Source: an uncultured Flavobacteriaceae bacterium
GTDB lineage: Bacteria > Bacteroidota > Bacteroidia > Flavobacteriales > Flavobacteriaceae
Assembly (NCBI GenBank): GCA_947502975.1
Contig: CANNBV010000001.1
Coordinates: 682,001-746,000, forward strand
Direction: 5' to 3'
Length of the DNA: 64,000 bases
Translations under genes and position numbers: made by a program
The notes under the pieces: model-generated
Seen by the model: the letters and a program-made list of their open reading frames with translations, nothing else
Database searches by the model: none
Told to the model about the DNA's origin: nothing
In this document: positions 44,301 through 53,312 of the stretch, piece by piece
How positions within the stretch are numbered: position 1 is the stretch's first letter
How the letters are laid out: each line of letters begins with the position of its first letter

Positions 44301-45323
44301 TTATTTATTATTATTTATGCTGTCTTTAGCTTTTTGTTTTTCTTCAAGCGCTTTTTTTCTGTCTTCTAATATTTTCTTTTTCTTTTCTTCAAGTGCTTTT
44401 TTTCGCGCTTCTCTTTCTGCTAATTTCTTTTTTCTATTTTCTTCTATAAGTTCTTCTCTTGTTTTAGTCTTTGTCTCGGTCGTTTTAGTAGTGTCGGCAG
44501 CTTTTGTTGCTTCATTTTCTGTATTAGAGGCTGCTGACTTATTTCTAGCGTCTATTTTTGCTTGTTTCGCTTTTTCTCGTTCTTCAAGAATTTGTTGACG
44601 GCGAGCATTTGCTTCTTTTTTCTTAGCTTCTCTAGCTGCTAATATTTCTTGTCTTCGTTTTTCAACAGCACTTTCTCTCTCAGCTCTTTTCTCTTCTAAA
44701 GCTTTTTCCCTAGCTTCTTGCTCTTCATTAATCTCTGGAACAGTTTCTTCTGCTTCTGCAGCTTTGCGTTCTGCTTTGGTTTGTGCTTGTTTTCGTTTTG
44801 AAGATCTGGTAATAGCTCTTAAAACTTGCTCACTGATATCGAAACGTTCTGCTGAGTATAACATAACGACATCTGCAGATTTATCAAAAATAAAATCATA
44901 CTTTCTGCTACTTGCCATATCCTGTACTGCTGCAAAAATTTGATCTTGAATTGGTTGCATCAACTGTTTTTGTTGAATCATTAAATCACCATTTGGGCCA
45001 AAACGCTTTTGTTGATAATCTAATATTTCCTTTTCCTCAAAACTAATATCTTCTTCGCGTTCTTCAATAAGTTCCGTTGTTAACAGTACTTTCTCATTGC
45101 TTAAATCTTTACGTTTTTGGGCAATTTCAGAAAGTTTTCCTTGAATTTCGTTTTTCCATTTTTGAGCTTTGTCATCCAATTGAGACATGGCTTCTTGGTA
45201 TTCAGGTACGTTTTCTAAAATATATTCCGTATCAATATATGCAATTCGTACACCTCGCTGTGCATGAAGAGAAACACTTAGCATAACTACTAATGTCAAT
45301 AAAAAAAGAACGTTTTTTTGCAT
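44301..45323 (-). CDS. OmpH/Skp-family protein with long charged C-terminal extension
   Basis: 340 residues. Signal peptide ends VSLHAQ; the Skp-like core covers about 22-175 (VRIAYIDTEYILENVPEYQE; KYDFIFDKSADVVMLYSAE). The remaining 165 residues are almost entirely Lys, Glu, Ala and Arg, with repeats such as REARKKALEEKKKKILEDRK, predicting a single long charged helix. It is a paralogue of the following gene. The extension could reach through the periplasm or bind acidic polymers, which is speculation. Lies between bamA (179 bp) and the short ompH (35 bp). Confidence 0.88.
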   Translation of the reverse strand: MQKNVLFLLTLVVMLSVSLHAQRGVRIAYIDTEYILENVPEYQEAMSQLDDKAQKWKNEIQGKLSEIAQKRKDLSNEKVLLTTELIEEREEDISFEEKEILDYQQKRFGPNGDLMIQQKQLMQPIQDQIFAAVQDMASSRKYDFIFDKSADVVMLYSAERFDISEQVLRAITRSSKRKQAQTKAERKAAEAEETVPEINEEQEAREKALEEKRAERESAVEKRRQEILAAREAKKKEANARRQQILEEREKAKQAKIDARNKSAASNTENEATKAADTTKTTETKTKTREELIEENRKKKLAEREARKKALEEKKKKILEDRKKALEEKQKAKDSINNNK

Positions 45324-45502
45324 CTGCGTTATAGTTTAATTCATTGTTTTATAAATTCTAAAAACGACAGATGATTTACTTTTCCTGTCACTCCTTATGA
45401 ACCTTATCTTCAAAATTAACGAAATTTAATCTTAAAAATTTTAATTCTCATTCAAATCATCAAAAAGGTTATTAGAAAATATCGTGCCAAAGTATTTTTA
45501 CG

Positions 45503-48079
45503 TTAGAATTGTTGACCAATAATAAAGTGCGTTTCCCAATTACCAGCAGACCCTGGTTGGCCAGGAATATCATCGAAACGACGTCCGAAATCTATACCTA
45601 ATAAACCAAATGCTGGCATAAAAATTCTTACTCCTAAACCAGCAGAACGTTTTATATTAAATGGATTAAAATCTCTAAAACTATTATAAGAATTACCGCC
45701 TTCTAAAAAGCCTAAGGCATAAATTTTAGCAGAAGCTTTTAAAGTAATTGGATATCTTAATTCTAAAGAAAACTTATTGTAAATACTACCACCATCTTGA
45801 GTAGAAAGAGATTGGTTAGGGTAACCTCTTAGCTGCACTACTTGGCGTCCATCTAGAGCAAAATTACCTAGACCATCACCACCAACAAAAAAGCGTTCAA
45901 AAGGAATGACACCTCTATCATTATTATAAGCTCCAAGAAAACCAAATTCTAAGCTTGGTCTTAAAACTAAATCTTTTGTCAATTCTGTATACCAATCAGC
46001 TTTAAAGTTAACTTTATAAAACTCTAGCCATTTAAAACGATCCTGATCTATTTCGCTTATTCTATCACTAGCGGCTATTCTATCCGCTTCAGGGTTAGAT
46101 GTATCATTTATAATTTCTTGATTATCATCACGCTCGTTGCTTAATGCTTCGTAATCTACACCATCAAATAAAGACCATGGTGGAGAGAGTTTAGCCGTAA
46201 TAGAAAAGTTAGAACCACCAGTAGGATATATAGGATCTATTCTTGTATTGTTTCGGGTTAAACCAACGGTATATGATAAGTTTTTTGAACTTCCATCTCC
46301 AAATGTAAATAGGCCAGTATTATAATTGTTTAAATCGTATACTTGATAACTTAACGCTTGGGATAATGTAAAATAGTTGTCTGGTACTGTTAAACGTTTT
46401 GCTAAACCAAGTGTAATACCAGTAATATTAAAACTTCTACTTTTATCTGGCCGTCCATTTAAACGATTAAATAAAAATTGCTTTGTATGAGACAGAGATG
46501 CAGAAAACTGTACAGGACGTTTACCACCTAACCATGGTTCTGAGAACGAAAAACTATAGGTTTGGAAAAATTGACTAGCTTGTAAGCGTAGTGCTAATTT
46601 TTGTCCATCACCCATAGGAATAGGTTTGTAAGCATCTTTCTTAAAAATATCCTTCATTGAGAAGTTATTGAACGACAAACCAAGAGTACCAATAAAGCCA
46701 CCTCCACCGTAACCCCCTTGTAATTCAATTTGACTAGATCCAGTCTCTTTTACCGAAAATTCCATATCGATAGTACCTTCGTTAGGATTCGGATTTTTAA
46801 AATCTGGAGATATCTCTTGGGCATCAAAAAAGCCTAATTGCCCAAGTTCTCGCACTGTTCTAACAACATCTTGCTTACTATACAATTGTCCTGGGCGTGT
46901 TCTTAATTCACGATAAATAACATGATCATTTGTCTTGTCGTTTCCAACAATTGATACATTATTAAAATATGCAGGTTTACCTTCGGATATTCTTATTTCT
47001 AAGTCAATAACATTGTCTTCTGCACTTACTTCCACTGGGTTGATAGAAGAGAATAGATATCCATGGTTTTGATATAAATTAGCAATATCATCACCATCTG
47101 GTTTGGTATTGTCCTGTATGCGTTTTTGAAGCATTACACCATTGTAGGTTTCACCTTCTTTTATTCTAATATATCTGTCTAATTGTTCGTCGGTGTAGAC
47201 AGTATTTCCAATAAAACTGATTTTACCAAACTTATAAAGATCACCCTCTTCTAGTTTAACATGAATTGAGATGGTTTTATCGTCATTTACAACAATACTA
47301 TCAGATAAGATACGTGCATCTCGATATCCGTTTTCAGCATATTTATCAACTACACTTGACAAATCTGCCTGATAAGCAGAATCAATAAATTTTGAGCGTT
47401 TTAAAATCCGTAAACGGTTGATTTTTTTAGTACTCTTCATCGCCTTTCTGAGTACCTTTTCTTTTAAAGCAGAATCGCCTTCAAAAGTAATATCTCTAAT
47501 TTTTACTTTTTCACCTTTATCAACTGCAACTACCATTTTTACTCGAGCTTTTTCAAGAGAGTCTTTTACCTCAATAGTATTAACATTTACTTTAGCGTTA
47601 TAAAAACCGTCTTTTCTATACTTTTTCTCAAGGAAGTTTTTTGTAGTAGTTATAAGGTTTTCAGTAACCTTTACACCTTTTTTTAGTTTGTTGTCATTAA
47701 TAATGCCTTCAACTTTACCTTTTTTAACACCTGTTACTTTTACATCTAGTAATTGTGGCAGGTCAGATAAGCGGATTTCTAAAAACGCTGTGTCACCCTC
47801 TACATTTTTAAGATAAATTTCTATATCGCTAAAAAGCTTAGAGCCCCACAGTTTCTTTATGGCATCAGCGATATCTTCTCCAGGTATTTTTATTTCTTTA
47901 CCTTTTCTTAAACCAGAATAGGCTACAACCGTTTGTTCGTTAAAGCTTGTGTTACCTGAGACAGAAACACCTCCAATGGTATATTTTTTACCATTTTCGT
48001 ACGCAATGTCTTGTGCTTGAAGTGTAAAACCAAATGCAATAAAACATATTGCAATACATTGTTTTAGGTAAGTTTTCAA
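45503..48079 (-). CDS. bamA: Outer-membrane protein assembly factor BamA
   Basis: About 858 residues. Central component that inserts beta-barrels into the outer membrane. Five POTRA repeats (about residues 25-420; for example GGVSVSGNTSFNEQTVVAYS, ITFEGDSALKEKVLRKAM and NVSIVGNDKTNDHVIYREL) precede a 16-strand barrel with the family RGYPNQSL element (VRGF-like motif as LRGY) and terminal HFIIGQQF. The frame opens at TTG 48118 inside uppS; TTG 48079 is preferred because it gives a canonical signal peptide (MKTYLKQ... ending TLQAQ) and a 10-bp gap from uppS. No ATG is available. Operon: DUF6089-uppS-bamA-ompH-ompH. Confidence 0.93.
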   Translation of the reverse strand: MKTYLKQCIAICFIAFGFTLQAQDIAYENGKKYTIGGVSVSGNTSFNEQTVVAYSGLRKGKEIKIPGEDIADAIKKLWGSKLFSDIEIYLKNVEGDTAFLEIRLSDLPQLLDVKVTGVKKGKVEGIINDNKLKKGVKVTENLITTTKNFLEKKYRKDGFYNAKVNVNTIEVKDSLEKARVKMVVAVDKGEKVKIRDITFEGDSALKEKVLRKAMKSTKKINRLRILKRSKFIDSAYQADLSSVVDKYAENGYRDARILSDSIVVNDDKTISIHVKLEEGDLYKFGKISFIGNTVYTDEQLDRYIRIKEGETYNGVMLQKRIQDNTKPDGDDIANLYQNHGYLFSSINPVEVSAEDNVIDLEIRISEGKPAYFNNVSIVGNDKTNDHVIYRELRTRPGQLYSKQDVVRTVRELGQLGFFDAQEISPDFKNPNPNEGTIDMEFSVKETGSSQIELQGGYGGGGFIGTLGLSFNNFSMKDIFKKDAYKPIPMGDGQKLALRLQASQFFQTYSFSFSEPWLGGKRPVQFSASLSHTKQFLFNRLNGRPDKSRSFNITGITLGLAKRLTVPDNYFTLSQALSYQVYDLNNYNTGLFTFGDGSSKNLSYTVGLTRNNTRIDPIYPTGGSNFSITAKLSPPWSLFDGVDYEALSNERDDNQEIINDTSNPEADRIAASDRISEIDQDRFKWLEFYKVNFKADWYTELTKDLVLRPSLEFGFLGAYNNDRGVIPFERFFVGGDGLGNFALDGRQVVQLRGYPNQSLSTQDGGSIYNKFSLELRYPITLKASAKIYALGFLEGGNSYNSFRDFNPFNIKRSAGLGVRIFMPAFGLLGIDFGRRFDDIPGQPGSAGNWETHFIIGQQF

Positions 48080-48089
48080 TTGAAATGTA

Positions 48090-48830
48090 TTAGCTAAGTT
48101 GTTCACTTGTTTTCCCAAATCGTCTTTCTCTTTTTTGATATTCTATAATAGCTTTATACAAATCTTGTTTTGTAAAATCCGGCCAAAGTGTATGGGTAAA
48201 ATACAATTCGGCATAAGCTATTTGCCAAAGCAAAAAATTACTAATACGTTGTTCGCCACTTGTTCTAATAAGCAAGTCTACGTCTGGTAAATTTTGCGTG
48301 TAAAGATGCTTATTAATAATGGATTCATCAATAGCTTCGGGCGAAATTATGTTATTTTTAACTTTATTACTAATTTCTTTAACAGTGTTTAGCAATTCTT
48401 CCCTAGAGCCATAACTAAGTGCTAATGTTAAGGTCATTCTTGCATTATCCTTAGTGGCTTCCATTACTTCTGAAAGCTCCTTGTAAACCTTTGATGGTAA
48501 TAGGTTTAGGGAGCCAATAGCAGATAGCTTTATATTATTGTCTTGTAGTGTTTTTATTTCCTTTTTTAAAGAAGATATTAACAATTTCATTAATGTTTTT
48601 ACTTCTAATTTTGGACGTTTCCAGTTTTCAGTAGAAAATGCATAAAGTGTTAAATTTTCAACACCTAATTCTGCAGATGCTTCAACTACCTGTCTCACAG
48701 ATTTTGTGCCATTTTCATGTCCAAAAGCACGTAACATCCCTTTTTGTTTGGCCCAACGTCCATTACCATCCATAATTATGGCGATATGTTTAGGTAATGC
48801 CTCAAGTAATATGTCGCTTTTTAAATCCAT
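48090..48830 (-). CDS. uppS: Isoprenyl transferase (undecaprenyl diphosphate synthase)
   Basis: 246 residues. cis-Prenyltransferase making undecaprenyl diphosphate, the lipid carrier for peptidoglycan and O-antigen. Motifs IAIIMDGNGRWAKQKG (catalytic Asp), LTLYAFSTENWKRP and DLLIRTSGEQRISNFLLWQ are all intact. Its ATG overlaps the last base of the DUF6089 stop region (48830), indicating coupled translation. Confidence 0.96.
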   Translation of the reverse strand: MDLKSDILLEALPKHIAIIMDGNGRWAKQKGMLRAFGHENGTKSVRQVVEASAELGVENLTLYAFSTENWKRPKLEVKTLMKLLISSLKKEIKTLQDNNIKLSAIGSLNLLPSKVYKELSEVMEATKDNARMTLTLALSYGSREELLNTVKEISNKVKNNIISPEAIDESIINKHLYTQNLPDVDLLIRTSGEQRISNFLLWQIAYAELYFTHTLWPDFTKQDLYKAIIEYQKRERRFGKTSEQLS

Positions 48831-49513
48831 TAATCAATGCAATAGCATGGGTTTTGTCCAAAGGTATAAGTTAGAGTTACTCCCGAAAACGTATACCAAT
48901 CGTTATTATTTATGTTTCCAAAGCGTAATTGAGTAGCATTGCTATCTGGAGCACTGCCATCAAGATTATCTGAAAATGTATAGCGGGCACCAACCTCCAA
49001 ACCTAGAATAAATTTATCAATTAGGCGCATTTTAAAACCTACGACCATAGGTATACCAAAAGCCCAACTTTTACTGTTTTCTATAGATTGAACATTATTC
49101 AAAAAGAAAGAGTTATCATATCTCGCTGCACTAATACCTGTATAAAGATATGGCGTAGCAACCGGTCTACCACTATGTAAATTAAAGTCTATAAATGTAA
49201 ATTCCATACCAGCTGAAACTTCAAACATACTATTAGTAAAGCTATAGCCTCGTTGCTGGCGTCTCGGATCGTCAGAATCTAAATCTATACCTTCTAATTC
49301 TGTAAAAATCATTGAAATTCTATATGAATGTCTTGCGCTTCTATTCCATTTATAAATACCACCAAATGCAGCCTGGTTTGGTGAAATATAATCTGTAGCA
49401 CCAACGTCTCCAATAAAGTTACTACCTCCCGCAAATATACCAATTTCATTGATTTGAGAGAAGCTAAGTTGTAGCGTTAATAAGCTAATAATTAATAGGT
49501 TTACGTGCCGCAT
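48830..49513 (-). CDS. DUF6089 outer-membrane beta-barrel protein
   Basis: 227 residues with signal peptide (ending LQLSFSQ). Family landmarks: INEIGIFAGGSNFIGDVGAT and PNQAAFGGIYKWNRSARHSY, then amphipathic strands. Found immediately upstream of uppS-bamA in many flavobacteria and therefore probably an envelope biogenesis or structural protein; its activity is unknown. First gene of the envelope operon. The C-terminus CYCID is unusual for a barrel, lacking the terminal Phe. Confidence 0.85.
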   Translation of the reverse strand: MRHVNLLIISLLTLQLSFSQINEIGIFAGGSNFIGDVGATDYISPNQAAFGGIYKWNRSARHSYRISMIFTELEGIDLDSDDPRRQQRGYSFTNSMFEVSAGMEFTFIDFNLHSGRPVATPYLYTGISAARYDNSFFLNNVQSIENSKSWAFGIPMVVGFKMRLIDKFILGLEVGARYTFSDNLDGSAPDSNATQLRFGNINNNDWYTFSGVTLTYTFGQNPCYCID

Positions 49514-49529
49514 AGCTATTTAAAGTTTG

Positions 49530-49561
49530 CAAATATAATAAATAAGATGAGCCTATTACAA
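49530..49561 (-). promoter_or_regulatory. Promoter of the DUF6089-uppS-bamA-ompH operon
   Basis: Minus strand TTG (49559-49561), 21-bp spacer, TATATTTG (49530-49537). The start codon lies 16 bases past the -7 box. Confidence 0.6.
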
Positions 49562-49611
49562 TTTGATTGAAATAGTATGAACGTAAAACAGATTTTATGC
49601 AGAATTATTGC

Positions 49612-50496
49612 CTAATTGCGGTTGTCTTCACCCCAAAGCATTTTTTTGCGAAGTGTTTTTAAAAAGCTTTCATTTAATAAATCAATCATTTTAATTTTAA
49701 AGTCTGCTTTTTTAATTTTTATAATGGTGCCATTGTCTAGAGTAGCGATTCTAGAATCTAGTGATACTAAATGCTGCTCTTCACGACCACTCACTTTTAA
49801 TTGAATTTCTGTTGAATCGGGAATTATAAGAGGGCGAGCACTCAAATTATGTGGTGCTATAGGTGTTAACACAAAACTATTTGCTCCTGGAGTAATAACT
49901 GGTCCACCACAACTTAGCGAATAACCTGTAGAACCAGTTGGTGTTGAGACAATTAAGCCATCACTCCAATAGGATGTTAGATACTCACCATCTAATAATG
50001 TTTCTACCGTAATCATGGATGTCGTATTCTTTCTACTCACAGCAATTTCATTTAGAGCAAAATTTAATTCTAAAATATCTTTGTTTTCAGGCGATGTTTC
50101 AATAGATAGTAAACTACGTTCGGAAATTTTATATTTCCCATCTATAATATTTTGTACTGCATTTTCAATGTCTTCAACCTGAATAGTTGCCAAGAAACCT
50201 AACCTTCCAGTATTGATACCAACAATAGGAATATCAAGTTCCATGACGAAGGTTATGGCTCTTAAAATCGTGCCATCACCACCTATACTTACGAGTAAGT
50301 CGAAAGATTCATCTAAAGTTTCGAAGGTTTCGAAGGTATTGTAGAATTCTCGTTTTGTAGATACGGATTTAATGAGTTCTGAAAATTCAGATTCTATAAA
50401 AACATCAACATCTTTTTGAGCCACATAATTTAACAATGTATCTACAGATGTTAACGTGTACTTATTATTAAAACGTCCAAAAACGGCTAATTTCAT
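49612..50496 (-). CDS. nadK: NAD kinase
   Basis: 294 residues. Phosphorylates NAD to NADP. The GGDG nucleotide motif is present (LLVSIGGDGTILRAITFV), as are GINTGRLGFLATI, the NE-motif region (LNEIAVSRKNTTSMI) and the Gly-rich SGSTGYSLSCGGPVI-type loop (TPTGSTGYSLSCGGP). Starts 2 bp after the CBS protein's stop on the same strand, an arrangement conserved in flavobacteria. Confidence 0.96.
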   Translation of the reverse strand: MKLAVFGRFNNKYTLTSVDTLLNYVAQKDVDVFIESEFSELIKSVSTKREFYNTFETFETLDESFDLLVSIGGDGTILRAITFVMELDIPIVGINTGRLGFLATIQVEDIENAVQNIIDGKYKISERSLLSIETSPENKDILELNFALNEIAVSRKNTTSMITVETLLDGEYLTSYWSDGLIVSTPTGSTGYSLSCGGPVITPGANSFVLTPIAPHNLSARPLIIPDSTEIQLKVSGREEQHLVSLDSRIATLDNGTIIKIKKADFKIKMIDLLNESFLKTLRKKMLWGEDNRN

Positions 50497-50498
50497 AA

Positions 50499-51158
50499 TT
50501 AAATATTTAAATATTTTTTTAAATAATCAGACCGCTCCTTTAGGTTTTGCGTAAAACTATCTTCTTCGTGTCCTGATGCTATATTATAACTGTAACGACG
50601 AAAGGTTTGAATAATATCATTAAGACTTGTGTTACCTATTTTTAAAGTTACCTGTACAATATCATTTTGCATTTTTGAAATAAATGCGCCTAAGAGTTTG
50701 CCATTGTTAGACTCTACAATTTGACTTATTTCACTAAACGAATAATCATTAATGCCTTTTTCAACAACTAAAACACCTCCAGCTTCAAAGAAAAAAGGAG
50801 ATTCATTAAATAGTCCTATGACATCATTGAGTTCGTAATACCCTATATAGTCTCCTTTTTCATTTAAAACAGGCATGATATTGGCCGAATTTTGAGCAAA
50901 AGCTTCTAAAACATCAAGCCACATGGTGTTCTCTCTAACATAAAAGTCTTCTAAACTATATAAATAATCACTTACTGATTTTTCGCCATCAAAGCAATGC
51001 ACATCGGTTTCAAAAAAAGTACCAGCAAAAACATCATTATCGTCTTTAATGGGAATATGTGAGTAAGTAAGTTGATTAAAAAGCTCTTGTAGTTCACCTA
51101 TTTTGCTACTACTACTTAGGGGCTTTATATCATTAATTATAAATTCTTGAAGTCTCAT
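50499..51158 (-). CDS. CBS-domain protein
   Basis: 219 residues. Two CBS motifs in the first 130 residues (SSSKIGELQELFNQLTYSHI and MPVLNEKGDYIGYYELNDVI), followed by an ACT-like region (VVEKGINDYSFSEISQIVES; IVQVTLKIGNTSLNDIIQTF). CBS pairs sense adenosine nucleotides. Adjacent to nadK with a 2-bp gap, so it may modulate NAD(P) metabolism or simply share the transcript. The exact partner is not known. Confidence 0.88.
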   Translation of the reverse strand: MRLQEFIINDIKPLSSSSKIGELQELFNQLTYSHIPIKDDNDVFAGTFFETDVHCFDGEKSVSDYLYSLEDFYVRENTMWLDVLEAFAQNSANIMPVLNEKGDYIGYYELNDVIGLFNESPFFFEAGGVLVVEKGINDYSFSEISQIVESNNGKLLGAFISKMQNDIVQVTLKIGNTSLNDIIQTFRRYSYNIASGHEEDSFTQNLKERSDYLKKYLNI

Positions 51159-51246
51159 GTGTACTATCTATTACAATGCAAATTAATCAAAAAAAAGCTA
51201 CTTAAGCCTGTTCTAGTTTGTATTTTTGTGTTTTAAAATTGAATTG

Positions 51247-51960
51247 ATGACAAAGTTAAGTGTTAATATTAACAAGATAGCCACATTAAGGAATTCAAGA
51301 GGCGGTGATGTGCCAAATGTAGTACAATTTGCTAAAGATGTTCAGCGTTTTGGTGCAAAAGGAGTTACCATACATCCTAGACCAGATGAGCGACATATTC
51401 GATACCAAGATGCTAGAGATTTAAAATCCGAAGTGTATACAGAGTATAATATTGAAGGCAATCCAATTCAATCATTTATGGATTTGGTTCTTGTAGTGAA
51501 GCCAACACAGGTGACTTTGGTGCCAGATGCTGAAGATGCTATAACGAGTAATGCAGGTTGGGATACCATTAAACATAAAGATTTTTTAGTTGATGTGATT
51601 AAAGAATTTCAAAATAATGGCATAAGAACTTCGATTTTTGTTGATCCTGTTTTATATCAAATTGAAGGTGCAAAAGCAACAGGAACTGATAGAATAGAAT
51701 TATATACTGAAGGGTTTGCACATCAATATGGTTTAGGACATAAAGAAGGTATTAAGCCTTATGCTGAAAGTGCGGTATTGGCAAATAAGTTAGGATTAGG
51801 TATTAACGCAGGTCATGATTTATCTTTAGATAATATTCAGTTTTTTAAAGAAAATATCCCTAACCTTTTAGAGGTGTCAATAGGGCATGCTTTAATAGCA
51901 GAAAGTTTGTATTTAGGTGTTGAAAACGTGATACAGATGTATTTACGTAAGTTGAAATAA
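51247..51960 (+). CDS. pdxJ: Pyridoxine 5'-phosphate synthase
   Basis: 237 residues from ATG 51247. Last step of DXP-dependent vitamin B6 synthesis, joining 1-deoxyxylulose 5-phosphate and amino-acetone phosphate. Landmarks: KLSVNINKIATLRNSRGGD, VTIHPRPDERHIRYQD, GINAGHDLSLDN and the C-terminal EVSIGHALIAESLYLG. Uses the product of dxs (11134). A TATTTTTG -7-like box is at 51221-51228, without a good TTG. Divergent from the CBS gene. Confidence 0.96.
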   Translation: MTKLSVNINKIATLRNSRGGDVPNVVQFAKDVQRFGAKGVTIHPRPDERHIRYQDARDLKSEVYTEYNIEGNPIQSFMDLVLVVKPTQVTLVPDAEDAITSNAGWDTIKHKDFLVDVIKEFQNNGIRTSIFVDPVLYQIEGAKATGTDRIELYTEGFAHQYGLGHKEGIKPYAESAVLANKLGLGINAGHDLSLDNIQFFKENIPNLLEVSIGHALIAESLYLGVENVIQMYLRKLK

Positions 51961-51971
51961 AACTTTTACTT

Positions 51972-52030
51972 GGTGACATAGGTTCTCGAAGTCACCAGCT
52001 AAAATTAAAAAATGTGGCTTCGAGAGCCAC
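51972..52030 (+). repeat. Pair of hairpins with alternative pairing, upstream of the hydrolase gene
   Basis: GGTGAC (51972-51977) pairs with GTCACC (51991-51996), and GTGGCT (52014-52019) with AGCCAC (52025-52030). In addition TCTCGAAG (51984-51991) is complementary to CTTCGAGA (52018-52025), so the two hairpins and one long-range helix are mutually exclusive. Located between pdxJ's stop and the ATG at 52047. May be a repeat remnant or a leader RNA structure. Confidence 0.45.
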
Positions 52031-52046
52031 AGCCACCAATAGAGAT

Positions 52047-52811
52047 ATGTTATTACATTCAAATATATTAGGAGAAGGACAACCATTCGTTATTCTACAT
52101 GGTTTTTTAGGAATGAGTGATAATTGGAAAACTCATGGGAAGAATTTTGCAGCAATAGGATATGAGGTACACTTAGTAGATCAGCGTAATCATGGACATA
52201 GTTTTCATGATGAAGCATTTAGTTATGAGGTGCTTGCGGAGGACTTAAAAAACTATTGTGAGGCGAATAATTTAAAAGATATTATTCTTTTGGGGCATTC
52301 TATGGGAGGCAAAACCGCGATGTTGTTCGCAACAGAACATCCAGAATTAGTATCGAAATTATTAGTTGCTGATATTTCCCCTAGATTTTACCCTGTGCAT
52401 CATGATGCTATCTTAAGCGGATTAAGTGCTTTGGACTTTGATATTATTAAAAGCAGAGGTGCAGCTGATAAAGCTTTGAGTGAATATGTCTCAGATGTTG
52501 GAACACGACAGTTTTTATTGAAGAATTTATATTGGATTGAAAAAGGACAATTAGCACTTCGTATTAATTTAGAAGTGTTAAAAAATGAAGTTGCTGAGAT
52601 TGGTGAGGCTTTACCAAGTTATGCTAGATTTGAAAAGGAGACTTTATTCTTGAAAGGAGATCGATCAGAATACATTGGTCTAGAAGATGAAACCATCATT
52701 AAAAATCATTTTTCAAATGTTGAAATTGCAACTATTCCTAATGCTGGACATTGGTTACATGCGGAGAATCCTAAAGCCTTTTTTGATGCTGTTCTAGCAT
52801 TTATTAAGTAA
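52047..52811 (+). CDS. Alpha/beta hydrolase (YbfF-like)
   Basis: 254 residues from ATG 52047. The frame opens at GTG 52014, but that stretch encodes the hairpin sequence. Nucleophile elbow GHSMGG (ILLGHSMGGKTAM), oxyanion region LHGFLGMSDNWK, catalytic His in NAGHWLHAENP, and the DQRNHGHS strand match the YbfF esterase family. Cytosolic. The natural substrate is unknown; related enzymes cleave short-chain acyl esters. Confidence 0.9.
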   Translation: MLLHSNILGEGQPFVILHGFLGMSDNWKTHGKNFAAIGYEVHLVDQRNHGHSFHDEAFSYEVLAEDLKNYCEANNLKDIILLGHSMGGKTAMLFATEHPELVSKLLVADISPRFYPVHHDAILSGLSALDFDIIKSRGAADKALSEYVSDVGTRQFLLKNLYWIEKGQLALRINLEVLKNEVAEIGEALPSYARFEKETLFLKGDRSEYIGLEDETIIKNHFSNVEIATIPNAGHWLHAENPKAFFDAVLAFIK

Positions 52812-52846
52812 TATATTTTGTACTTTTAAGCTAAACAAATAATCTC

Positions 52847-53194
52847 ATGAAAATCATAATCAAACTTTTAATAAATGCCCTAGCAGTTTTTATACTAGCA
52901 CATGTATTGTCAGGAGTGGCTGTTGATGGTTATTTGGGCGCATTAATTGTAGCTGTTGTACTTTCAATATTAAATCTTTTTGTGAAACCTATTTTGGTGA
53001 TTTTTACATTACCAGCTACTATTCTAACTTTAGGTCTGTTTCTTCTAGTTATTAATGCTGTAATTATCCTATTAGCAGATAAATTGATTGATGGCTTTTC
53101 CGTTGATGGATTCTTATGGGCCATTCTTTTTAGTGTTCTATTATCAATACTACAATCCATATTGCATTCACTTTTAAAAGAAGATAAAAAGTAG
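52847..53194 (+). CDS. Four-helix membrane protein (PF04020, phage-holin-like)
   Basis: 115 residues, four hydrophobic segments separated by short turns (LLINALAVFILAHVLSGVAV; VVLSILNLFVKPILVIFTLP; FLLVINAVIILLADKLI; WAILFSVLLSILQSILHSLL). The family is named phage holin or mycobacterial 4TM, but it is widespread in bacterial chromosomes without phage. No phage genes lie nearby. Function unknown. Located 35 bp after the hydrolase, possibly co-transcribed. Confidence 0.85.
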   Translation: MKIIIKLLINALAVFILAHVLSGVAVDGYLGALIVAVVLSILNLFVKPILVIFTLPATILTLGLFLLVINAVIILLADKLIDGFSVDGFLWAILFSVLLSILQSILHSLLKEDKK

Positions 53195-53218
53195 CTCTAA
53201 ATCAAATAATTAAAAACT

Positions 53219-53256
53219 TTGTTGGGATGTAAAAATGTACTAATTTTGCATCCCAA
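53219..53256 (+). promoter_or_regulatory. Promoter of tig with palindrome across the -7 region
   Basis: TTG 53219-53221, 19-bp spacer, TAATTTTG 53241-53248. The inverted repeat TTGGGATG (53222-53229) and CATCCCAA (53249-53256) encloses the -7 box, a likely operator or an upstream/5' hairpin. The ATG is at 53313. Confidence 0.6.
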
Positions 53257-53312
53257 TTTTGATTTAGGGTTTACCCATTTGTTAATTGCCTAATTAGGCT
53301 TATATCATAATA

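Noticed and set aside
52014-52046. GTG start for the alpha/beta hydrolase
   Set aside because: It falls in a hairpin; ATG 52047 gives the normal family N-terminus.
52847-53194. Prophage signal from the phage-holin family name
   Set aside because: The PF04020 four-helix protein is chromosomal in many bacteria, and no other phage genes are near.
53222-53256. CIRCE heat-shock operator at tig
   Set aside because: The sequence TTGGGATG/CATCCCAA does not match TTAGCACTC/GAGTGCTAA.
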